Assembly (NCBI GenBank): GCA_028565635.1
Contig: JAOXYB010021059.1
Coordinates: 1-17,347, forward strand
DNA: 17,347 nucleotides
Reading direction: 5' to 3'
From: Phoronis ovalis
Taxonomy: Eukaryota > Phoronida > Phoronidae
The position numbers and the translations under genes were made by a program. The notes under the pieces were generated by a model. The model was not told the DNA's origin. It did not search any database and saw only the letters and a program-made list of their open reading frames with translations. Below, one piece after another: positions 9,001 to 17,347 of this stretch; positions within the stretch are counted from its first letter, which is position 1; each line of letters begins with the position of its first letter.

Positions 9001-10451
9001 GCTTGTGTCTGATTAACCTTCATTTAAAAAATAGTCTTATACGTTTTTGTTAAGTTGCAAGTATGTCGCAACTAAAGCACATACTACATGTTATAGATTT
9101 GGTTTAGTTTTATCAGTTATGTCTGAGAATATTTGACACAATAACGAGATGTGGCATGTATTATTATTATAGTGTACGATGTTATTGGACTTCTTTGAAT
9201 AAAGGCAATAATTGGCAAATTATATAACATTGGAATAAGCAAAACATGTGAAGTCTTGAAATCTGGTGAACGACAATTACATGTTAACTTACTAACCATC
9301 CTTATGTCAAAGAGTGGTTAGAATTATATTCACAATAGCTTTGATTTGTGCCGCTCATTTCGTTCTATATAAATTATCTTAGCGGTGTACGTGTGACTCG
9401 GTTTACAGAGGCGTATCCGATACATTATTGCGATATTATGCGGTGCATTATCAATTAATTTAATACAGGCATAATTATTGGTAATGGCAGCATTAAACGT
9501 ATAATTGCTACCAATTAACAGAAAAAGTCAGTTTTCTTAATGTTTTCACGTTGTCCTGTATAGCTGTAATGATTAGTACTTTCTTGATGATGTGCTTGCT
9601 CTTAAAAAAGGTCTGATGGAATTTATAGAAATGCATCATTATTTATTGTAATTTTTAATCAAGTTTTCGGCAAGTAAAAATGTAGTTGGAAAAGTAGAAA
9701 TTAAGCCAGTTTCCTGTAATCACAATAATTTTACGTTACAAACAGAATTCGATTTCTTGACAAGTTGAATTGACTGAGTTATTAAAAGCTAGAACGCTTT
9801 ACCATATTCATCATGCATTGCAGAAAATGTTCAAAAAGAAAATAGTCGTGCTAGTAGTAGGAAATAAATCAACAATCGCACACATTTTTTTACGTTCGTT
9901 CGTTCAATAATTTACCAGTCAAAGAAGTTCAAAATGTTTATAAATAACAAATTGGGTATTTTGTGATGGAAATGTAAGAAAAGATTTTAAACTTCTTCAG
10001 AATGACGGTACATTCTACCAAAAACTGTCCCCGATCCATTTATTCATGGAGGAAACCCTTGGAGCCGCCACTGAGATCATTTTACAGCGTTTTACTGCAT
10101 TCCTCCACCCAATATAGTATCGTTCTGCAATGCCACTCGCTACAAGTAGTTAACGGCATGATTTAGTATATGGTATAATATACGTTGATTATAAAATTAA
10201 AAACAGAGCCCTTTTCGTCAGAACCTTTTTTCATCTATATCTACTGAATTGCTTCAAGGAGATATTATTTTCCATTTTTTTAAAATTTGAGTTTTACAAA
10301 ATAGGTCAATTTATTTTCCAAATTTACAATATTCGGCTATTTTTGTTTTCATATTAAGACACATTTGTGTTCTGTGAATATCGAAATGTATCTTAGTATT
10401 GCATTATTTCTCAAAGTTAAGTGAAATAATAAACGAAAATGCAAATTAAAT
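9001..10451. other. intergenic, nothing recognised
   Basis: A+T-rich sequence with no open frame above 60 codons that looks coding and no clear repeat. Confidence 0.5.
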
Positions 10452-10514
10452 GTAAACAATCTCAGTGATATATCAATTCTAATTTGACTGTAGATGTTGA
10501 TTTTAGTCAGATAG
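10452..10514. repeat. diverged direct repeat, copy 1
   Basis: Matches 11216-11277 at about 80% by eye with a one-base gap. Shared anchors are CAATCTCA, TATATCA and the AGAT..TGATT segment. The same orientation and a 764-base spacing suggest two old insertions of one repeat family or a local duplication. Confidence 0.6.
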
Positions 10515-11215
10515 GTTTTTCCAAAAAATATATCCCTACTATGTTTCTCGTGGTTAAGAGGATTAATAAACTAAAATGTGTTTGTGTATTCTTGGGAATC
10601 GTATTGGTAGGTGTAAGAAATAGTTACACATCGATCATTGCAATTAAACAGTATGCAATGTTATTTGGTATATTTATAATGTCGAATAGTCGAAGCATTG
10701 CATAAACATTCTAACTTCTTATGAAATCAGTATATTCAGTAAATTAATATTTTAAAAGTGTGATGACCCAAGCACATACATGTTGGACTATTTTTTTATT
10801 ACGATATTTTTATCAAATGTTCCCGTCGTGGCTGTATGAGGATGCTAAGTTCAGCGATCCTATTATTCCACATGTCATTATATATCAAGAGGCAGTGGGT
10901 ATGAGATGATTAAATTATCATATTAAGCAGCATAAGGGATGTTACTTCAAACATGTGCTGCTAAGGGTCGCTATCATGGTATAAATAACGATTAAAATTA
11001 CGAATAAGACATAATGTTGAAAAATAAATATATAGTTTTGTTCCTGCCTGTAATTGTCCTTAAACCAATTATATAAGATCCATAATTTCTAGTGACGCAG
11101 GTTTCGATAATTTTAATTCATAAGGATGGGCTTTTCAACGTCGGACATGTAAACATGCATGCAACAGCAGCGCCCCCTGTGCACTAACGAAATGTATACT
11201 CCATATCACTTGAAA
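10515..11215. other. intergenic, nothing recognised
   Basis: Sequence between the two direct-repeat copies. A 73-codon open frame (10484-10705, TTG start) begins inside copy 1 and is not convincing as a gene. Confidence 0.45.
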
Positions 11216-11277
11216 GTAAGCAATCTCATTGGTATATCATTTCAATTTAACGGCAGATACTGATTGATGTAAGTTAG
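11216..11277. repeat. diverged direct repeat, copy 2
   Basis: Partner of 10452-10514 (GTAAGCAATCTCATTGG against GTAAACAATCTCAGTGA at the start). Copy 1 holds a long open frame only by chance; copy 2 does not keep it open. Confidence 0.6.
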
Positions 11278-11370
11278 CAAGATAGAAAAATTATTTATCC
11301 GATTTATGAGTAAAAGCTAGTTATGTGAAATATGTTTAATATATATATAGAAATTCTAAAAGATACTTGC

Positions 11371-11440
11371 GGCTAACCCGGCCGAGCGGTTTTAGCCTGT
11401 TGGTATGGTTCGTGGCAAGGCACTGGTGAGAGTCCCTGTT
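11371..11440 (+). repeat. possible tRNA-derived SINE head
   Basis: CGGCCGAGCGG (about 11379-11389) resembles the A box of a serine/leucine-type tRNA (consensus TRGCNNAGYGG). GGTGAGAGTCC (11425-11435) resembles a B box (GGTTCGANTCC) with two mismatches. The spacing of about 36 bases fits an internal RNA polymerase III promoter. The sequence does not fold into a tRNA that I can draw, so a SINE relic is more likely than a tRNA gene. Confidence 0.3.
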
Positions 11441-11498
11441 GTATTGTAGTGGCTGGGAAGACTCGTCGAGAGATTGATGAGTAGAAGTAGAAGAACTA

Positions 11499-11521
11499 AG
11501 ACCTAAACGGTTTCTAGGTCT
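11499..11521. repeat. perfect 7-bp inverted repeat
   Basis: AGACCTA (11499-11505) and TAGGTCT (11515-11521) flank a 9-base loop. It lies 60 bases after the SINE-like head and may belong to the same element. Confidence 0.6.
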
Positions 11522-13454
11522 AACGAGTAATCTTTATTTGCATACTTCATAACTTATATATCTAGTGACTAGCCCATGAATGGACCAATCCAATGTATAC
11601 ATACAAGTAAATCCCATTTCCTCTCGGGACGCCACATACTTAATATTGCTCCACACACTGGAGTACAAATAGCTGTGTTACACGGCCGGTCTTCACAGTT
11701 TGCTTAAACAGGCGTAAGAGGACAGATTACTTTGTAAGGTAAGCCATTTTCATAAACGTCATTGCAATTGCTGTAGTTCAATTTAGCTTTCAAATAAATT
11801 TAAAATATAAAGTAAGGAATTCAATTGTAATTCCCTCGTTAACAGTATATGGAGCATGTTGTGGAAGATTAAAAAATGCGACACCTTCCATTCTTAATTC
11901 TGGAAACCCATCTCTATGCAAGAGTGCGAACTGTAGTGGTCGGGTGTTGTGCGCACTGCGGGGTGTACAGTACATGTAACATTGGAAACACAAATGTTTG
12001 TTTTAACAAATACATTTGTAAACCACATACAGATATCTGTGTCAAGCGCATAAAATATTTTTGAAGTAACAGAAACTTCGTATATAAAATTATTTCAAAT
12101 TTCAGGCTACGTATATATAGCTCTTCAAGGTTATGCCTGCAATATGGTGTCCGGTCTTTAGCTATTATTCTTAGTTGTTCGTACTTGCTTTTGCTTGTAA
12201 GTTCCGTAGTTTCCAAGTTAGAGTAATGAAACTTTTTGAGTCAAGTTAATTCGACTATTATACTTTATATGATTACGTAGTATTAGGTGAGGTACACATC
12301 ATCGACCACACTTTTATTTAGTTTAACTGCAGTAGCTTTAAAAAGGGATAAGATGATCATGAATAGGATAATCATGGACAGGATAACCATTTTATATCCA
12401 TTTAACTCGCACGCACACAGGCATGATGTGTTTAGTAAAAGTATTCATTACAAACACACCATAATGTAAGATGTTAAACGAATTGCATTTGGGCCAAGTC
12501 CTCGAAGAGCTCATTTAATGCTGTCACTAAATGCATCATGCCTATTACGTTTCACTTGTGAAAACGCCCACTACTATGGCGTTCGTTTAGTAGTTTGCCT
12601 ATGTATTTTCTAAGCGACACAAGGGGCTCACCGGTTTGTGTTTTTAAATGTTTCATTATTTTTTTATTAAAACAGAGTACCGTTTCTTTTATGTTTGCTT
12701 TACAGTTTATCAGTGTACTTCATTGTTGACAGGTAAAATACGAGTTCATTTTCGACTACTAATCTAAATCACACAGATGGAGTTCAGTAGGCCACTGTGG
12801 ATGCTTTCCCTAAAATGTAAAACAAATATTTCAAAATACATTAGTAACTTCTCAACATTTCGAAACCCTCAATTAACATTTAAGAACACGGTTTAATCAT
12901 TACAAACGTAATCAATTGAGCATTAATTTATAGAAATCTATTTAAGCTGGGTGCTTGTAATGCATTCACTTATTATTATCTTCATGTTTTCTGTTACTTC
13001 CTCCTTCTGTTATTCACTTAATTTTTCGTCAATACTTTGTTGCTTTGTTGCTCGTATGTTTAGTTACTGACACACTAAAATATATTTGATCGCGGTGCTC
13101 AATAATTTTCGTCCTTGCATCTTCCATTACTTTTAATCTAAAGAATGTTTATTGTTATTCTTCCTCATCTTACACATCTGATTTTTTTCTAAATAACTTT
13201 CATTATTTGTGATGAAAACACGAGATAGTTCAAAATTAAACATGATGTAATTAAAAACTCTATTTAAGCATAATGTACTTAAAAGCTTAAATAAACATGA
13301 TACAATCATAAAAATAACATTTCTGTAATTATAATAGTAATCCTGCACGTTTTATAATATCCGTCTATTCCATAGTCACTGAAAATAATTTCTGCCTGTA
13401 CGCTGACCATTTCGGATGGCTTCTCGGCCCTGATCCCTTCTCTCAGTCCTTTTT
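11522..13454. other. upstream region of gene B, no coding exon found
   Basis: Gene B's acceptor at 13483 implies a 5' exon upstream. Possible plus-strand donors are GTAAGC at 11738 and GTAAGT at 12197, but nothing distinguishes them. A minus-strand open frame at 12216-11914 contains an LRR-like string (NLEELYIRSLKF) and is treated as a weak observation only. Confidence 0.4.
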
Positions 13455-13503
13455 TACTAATCACTCATTTTTTTGTGTTTTAGTTTATCTATATACTGTT
13501 ACG
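13455..13503 (+). promoter_or_regulatory. 3' splice site and 5' leader of gene B
   Basis: TACTAAT (13455-13461) is a near-ideal branch-point sequence. It is followed by a T-rich tract and TTTTAG (AG 13482-13483). The leader exon part is 13484-13503 with no upstream ATG. The start ACGATGG at 13504 has A at -3 and G at +4. Gene A has a 3' splice site at the same distance from its start (20 bases of leader in each), so the 5' intron is also shared. Confidence 0.65.
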
Positions 13504-14395
13504 ATGGCAACCACCTGGGTAGATTTACCAGAGGAAGTTTGGCAGATATTAATTGCATACATCAGTGCCAGCTCACGTAGACATCTAAGTGCAGTAAACC
13601 ATTTTTTTCGCACAGCTGTGAAGACCTATTTAAGTGCGAAAGACCATTGGATTATATTACATACACCATTAAAGTTCAGCAAACGTATGTGGCAAACATT
13701 ACAAAGCCGGCGATCAGTGAAAATCATATTAAATTCTTACAAAGATAGTAACTTGAATTTACGATATCGTAAGTTAATTCTAAGTTATGTAGTACAGAAA
13801 CTGCCAAACATGTCTGCATTGGATGTGCAGTTTGAAGAATTAACTATTGCGAATGTGAAACAAATATCTTATTATGGAAATTGTACTTTGCTAAAGGAGC
13901 TCCGTATTAAATGTTATGAAGTTAGCCCTGGTGCAATACGAAGCCTTGAGTTACTGAATACCACATTAAGAAGATTGACCTTGGATTGCGTCATTAAATT
14001 TGACGATTTGGCTGATCTCACAAGCGTAATTAGAGGGTTTCTGGAATTAAATTCATTTTGTCTGGATCTTTTTATATTGGACAGTTATTTGGAGTCAACT
14101 GGCTATCAAAATTTATTCAATGCATTCTTTCCCTTAAAAAAAATGAAGAACTTGTCTTTATCGTTTAATATGTGGTTTGAGGATATTGAGAATATGTTTT
14201 CATATCCATATTCAAAGACATTAGACAGTATCAAGAGCCTGTCTTTGAAGCGTGTCATAATTTACGATGCTTCCATCTTTCAATATTTCCCATCACTGAC
14301 ATCATTAACTATAAGTTACTTTCAGTTTCATTCTTTTGTGGACCCAAGGTTGTTTGAAGAGTTGCAGCATTTGAAGGAGCTGACATTAAAGCATT
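13504..14395 (+). CDS. Gene B coding exon 1: F-box and most LRRs
   Basis: Encodes residues 1-297 plus one base (phase 1). The donor GTAAGTGA starts at 14396, just after ...LKELTLKH. The open frame reaches TGA at 14401-14403 only by reading into the intron. The strings MW.TLQSRRSVK and PGAIRSLELLN match gene A. The region near residues 185-240 (after FLELNSFCLDL) is the most diverged from A. Confidence 0.9.
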
Positions 14396-16382
14396 GTAAG
14401 TGATTACCAATAGGGAAAATATTAACGCACGGTACTTTCAAAACTTCATAGAAGCATTTTTGAAAAGGTTTTGTAAATAAAAGGGATATTTTATAAATTT
14501 TAATTTTATTCCATCATAATGTATCAGCCAACCCATTTGACTTTTGGCACATTGTGTTGTGGCAAAAGATTATTGTGTTGTTTTTGCGAGCTGTATATTT
14601 CTAGAAAAAGATTTGACATTTTCCGAGGAAGCTGTTTGACAATTACTTTCCTCTGGATGATTTGGATATTTCATTTTCAAAATTCGGATTAGGGAAAGCA
14701 TTGTGTTCATAATATCTTTAAATTACATTGCTTTTTGTTGACAAATGTCTGCATAGTTCTCAGGTAGTCGTAAATTTGTAATGTCAATTTAGGGTAATTG
14801 GTATTTTCAATAATTCAAACGTGGAGGACAAATGCTATCCAAAGTCGTTTGTCAACTTAAGTATAAAAATGAAATATTCAAATACTTGGACCTTGCATTA
14901 TAAGGGATTTTGATTTTTTATAGTGATAACATAAAAGTACTATTTGCTCTAATAGTGTACCTAAATTTGATTAATTACATTACGTGAGAAATAAAATAAC
15001 TGTGAGTCGGTTAAACAAGTTTGTAAATTTAGAAGCTGGGCTGTAATTTGTTCATTCAACCACTAATCCATGGTGACTTTGCCTCGAACGTTATGATATT
15101 TTAAACTTATGTGAACTGAAAATGATTGTGCACTTTCTATCACTTATTTGTTATCATTATAATTAGCATTATAACTCTAAAAATTAATCGCATGCTGGAA
15201 AGAACTAAATGTTTCGTTTTACCATGCAATTTGGCAAATCTAATATTGAATGACATTTGACCTGCATATGCGCAATAAAATATCATGTAAACCAAGTATG
15301 CACTTGTAATATCCAACTATATATTTCGAGATATTTTCAACATTATTTTTTGCATAGAAACACTCGTTGCTTTTATTTGATAAAAAGAATAACCTCTGAA
15401 AGTTGTGCTGCTACTTTAATGTATATTTATGTGTTCTCTTTATTTACGGAGTAGGTCGCTGTAACTGCGGTGTGACGCAATACCTGCCAAGTTCTCTGGT
15501 ATCGTTAAGCCTTAGCCAAGTGAAATATACCAAAGGATTGTTTTTGTACTTAAGCAAATACGGAAAAAATCTCACATTCTTAGAATTAGAATGCATCAAG
15601 AACTTACATACATGTTCACTTTTGATACAACGCTTGCCAAAGATATGCCCAAATTTACAACAACTTCTACTTAGGTAAGTCTTACGCATAGAAAGCAATT
15701 GAAAGAAATAGCAAGTTAAATATATTACTGTGCTCTGTACTAATAAAATACAACTGGGTAAACACCTCCAAAATTACGGATTCATTTTACGATCCCCGAT
15801 TTTTTTTCAGTTGAAGTTAAATATTGCTGTTATATAGATAAATCTACCTTTGCAAATACAAAAATACAGATTTCTATCAATCTTAGATTTTCGTCTTATA
15901 TGTATGCAACGTCATGAAAAGAAAATGCGTACTCTTTCGATCTTTCGCGTACTTCATCGCCTACGTTGCGAGAGTTTACTATAATTGTCACCCTAATTAA
16001 CATCAAAACTTGTTAATGCCGTTTCTTATTAAATGTCGCATCGTGCAGTAGACTCCACATCCATAACGATTTGATGTGGAGTTCTCTGTCGTAATTTTGA
16101 AATCGGTATGACTTGTTTGTGAAATATTTAGTGCTGTTAATGACTGCGGAGGCAATATGTCCGATGGTTTATACCTTGGCCGGGAAATGCTAAACTTGTG
16201 TCATTTGCAAAATATGCAATCATAGATCTGTTTATTGTAGGAACAATAACCGGAATGAAGATATGATGAAATATCTAAAATTAAGAATGTTCGGTTGTTG
16301 GAAGTTGGATACAGACGGAAGGGGTTGTATATGGCGTAGCTGGCACAAAACAGATACTAGGAGTAACCCATTGTTGTTATGA
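13504..16382 (+). CDS. Gene B: F-box/LRR protein, paralogue of gene A, ~417 residues
   Basis: Preferred spliced CDS: 13504-14395, 15455-15674, 16241-16382 (892 + 220 + 142 = 1254 bases, 418 codons with the stop). The F-box spans residues about 5-46 (TWVDLPEEVWQILIAYI...). LRRs follow to about residue 371 (LPNMSALDV, LLKELRI, LRRLTLD, MKNLSLS, IKSLSLK, LTSLTI, LKELTLK, LVSLSL, LTFLELE, LQQLLLR). The expected role is SKP1 binding and substrate choice in an SCF ubiquitin ligase; the substrate is unknown. The first two coding exons are intact and align to gene A along their length, with the same intron phases. The last exon is doubtful: it is much shorter than in A and reads its homologous block in a shifted frame. 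A functional protein with a new C-terminus, or early decay, are both possible. Confidence 0.8.
14396..15454 (+). other. Gene B intron (phase 1), 1059 bases
   Basis: GT at 14396, AG at 15453-15454. A GAG three bases earlier (15449-15451) makes a tandem acceptor. Nothing else is recognised inside. Confidence 0.8.
15455..15674 (+). CDS. Gene B coding exon 2: LRR segment
   Basis: The split codon T|GT gives C298, then RCNCGVTQYLPSSLVSLSL. NLTFLELE and CPNLQQLLLR are LRR strands. The donor GTAAGT at 15675 leaves phase 2, the same as in gene A. The length is 220 bases against 217 in A, one codon more. Use of the alternative GAG acceptor would replace C298 with LG without changing the frame. Confidence 0.88.
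15675..16240 (+). other. Gene B intron (phase 2), 566 bases in the preferred model
   Basis: GT at 15675, AG at 16239-16240 (CTGTTTATTGTAG). A weaker acceptor at 16130-16131 (GAAATATTTAG) would shorten the intron to 457 bases, closer to gene A's 502. It would give a different 30-residue tail (from SAVNDCGGNMSDG) ending at TAG 16223-16225. Confidence 0.5.
16052..16082. repeat. perfect 10-bp inverted repeat in gene B intron
   Basis: ACTCCACATC (16052-16061) and GATGTGGAGT (16073-16082) around an 11-base loop. The stem is too short for a microRNA precursor; it may be an element relic. Confidence 0.7.
16241..16382 (+). CDS. Gene B terminal exon (shifted relative to gene A)
   Basis: The split codon AG|G gives R371, then NNNRNEDMMKYLKLRMFGCW and on to TGA 16380-16382. 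EDMMKY aligns with AEMIMKF of gene A. From 16274 the DNA matches gene A (1506-1475, 26 of 32 bases) one frame away, as expected from a one-base deletion near 16272-16274. In A's frame the homologous block reads KIKNVRLLEVG, then meets TAG (16337-16339) where A has CAG. The shifted frame avoids that stop and adds 37 residues. Weaker similarity to the rest of A's exon persists to about 16440. Confidence 0.45.
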
Positions 16383-17347
16383 AAGAATTCGCAGTGGTTG
16401 ATAAATGTCTTTAGAAGATGCCTCGGTGGGACTTTGATTATAATAGTGTATGACCATGTTGCACGAAATCATTAATCAGGCTGAAACTTACAAACATCAC
16501 AGCAAATCAGTATAACGTTGTATTGTCATGATTGTTCCGGTCTTCTCCATCATACCCATATGACGGCCGGTACACAGATGGCCATAACGACACATTTGAT
16601 TTTTTCATCCATTTGTATTAGTAATTTCATGTAACTTTTGCGTTTTATAATGCGTTTTATAATGCCTAAGACATTGCGCGAAAAAGAATATTTCTTCCTA
16701 AGAACTGTAGATTAGTAAGTTTCCTATTCCCAGTTACTGTTTCGTGCAGCCAGGAAAGGTAGCCGCACAAAATGACAATGTGCATACCATTGCGTCGCAT
16801 AAAAGAGTCGCATCAAAAATTGCTTTAAAATTAATATTTGTTACAATCTCTTGCAACCTGATTTCCCTAACAAACAAAACAACCAAAAAGCCTGGGTATA
16901 ATTTTAAGGCTTTTGCACTACTTTCAACAGTCCACTGAGCTGTCAATTGTGCTTTTATGCCAAATTTACAATGTCCTCTGAGATTCTTGGTGAGCACGTT
17001 AAATTTCTGTTAAAAAGCATGTCATTCTTTTACTAATTTTTCAATTGTGTCCTTATGTCAAATATGGAATCTTTAAAATATTTTGTTAAAAAAGTAATGA
17101 ACGTTTGCAAAATAAACACGTTGGAAGTAGAACTTTAATTCATTGTTGACCGAGATATTAAAGTTGGGGTCCCAGAATCTTTTGCACAAGCGCTGAATAC
17201 ATACGCAAAATACAAGTTGGTGTCATTTCACTCAAAACTAAGTTCTAACATATCTATCAAAATATTTTCCAAAAGTTCGCTGTATTAGCCGAGTAATTGG
17301 TGAAAATGTGCAGTTTTTGCGGATCACCAAAATTCGCCATCTATTAG
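16383..17347. other. downstream of gene B
   Basis: Contains remnants of A-like terminal exon sequence to about 16440, and a 12-bp doublet (TGCGTTTTATAA twice, about 16638-16661). The first AATAAA on the plus strand is at 17111-17116, about 730 bases after the stop, so the 3' end of gene B is not fixed. Confidence 0.45.
16734..17006 (-). other. doubtful minus-strand open frame, possible exon
   Basis: After a fair acceptor on the minus strand (GCTTTTTAACAG, AG 17008-17007), 90 codons are open to TAA at 16736-16734, including ...SSAKALKLYPGFLVVLFVRE and ...AATFPGCTKQ. G at first codon positions is mildly enriched. There is no ATG near the beginning, no good donor at the end and no family that I recognise. 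An opposite-strand frame (16744-16938) is also open, so this may simply be a stop-poor stretch or a repeat. Confidence 0.2.

Noticed and set aside
11371-11440. functional tRNA gene
   Set aside because: The B box has two mismatches and I could not form acceptor and anticodon stems.
15444-15698. minus-strand 84-codon open frame
   Set aside because: It is the antisense of gene B coding exon 2, which has clear splice sites and a paralogue.

Overview
The window looks like A+T-rich nuclear DNA from an invertebrate animal. Genes are sparse and split by introns with ordinary eukaryotic splice sites (donors GTAAGT/GTAAGC, acceptors with pyrimidine tracts ending in AG). There are no operons, no ribosome-binding sites and no long uninterrupted genes. 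Decayed repeats with G/C-rich hairpins of a kind often seen in marine invertebrate genomes occur, but I cannot name the species or phylum.

The main content is a divergent pair of F-box/leucine-rich-repeat (LRR) paralogues about 9.4 kb apart, measured ATG to ATG. Gene A lies on the minus strand (coding exons 4078-3127, 2337-2121, 1618-1255; 510 residues). Gene B lies on the plus strand (13504-14395, 15455-15674, 16241-16382; 417 residues in the preferred model). Both start MATTW followed by an F-box, both put F-box plus most LRRs in one large exon, and both have introns at the same protein positions with the same phases (phase 1 after the 'LKELTLK' repeat, phase 2 at '(Q/A)LL(L/F)R'). They are therefore copies of one ancestral gene. 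Known family biology suggests substrate receptors of SCF-type ubiquitin ligases: the F-box would bind SKP1 and the LRRs the target.

The copies differ most in the last exon. Gene A ends with a 120-residue tail finishing in a cysteine cluster and -CKL. Gene B's last exon is shorter. It contains a block clearly homologous to A at the DNA level, but read one frame off, and the original frame carries stops. B is either C-terminally remodelled or starting to decay.

Layout from left to right. 1-184: end of an unidentified plus-strand gene entering from the left edge, with an AATAAA just after its stop. 185-1254: intergenic, tail-to-tail with gene A. 1255-4098: gene A. 4099-6000: probable 5' intron of gene A, holding a composite repeat (4398-5280) with a 185-bp tandem module and a fold-back hairpin. 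6000-6350: possible non-coding 5' exon of gene A and a TATA box facing the other way. 6350-13480: about 7 kb with no convincing gene, containing a hammerhead-like hairpin (about 8943), a diverged direct repeat (10452 and 11216), and a possible tRNA-derived SINE head with a perfect palindrome (11371-11521). 13484-16382: gene B. 16383-17347: downstream of B, with a doubtful minus-strand open frame.

All exon calls come from reading frame, splice-site match and paralogue comparison by eye. No alignment or database search was run.
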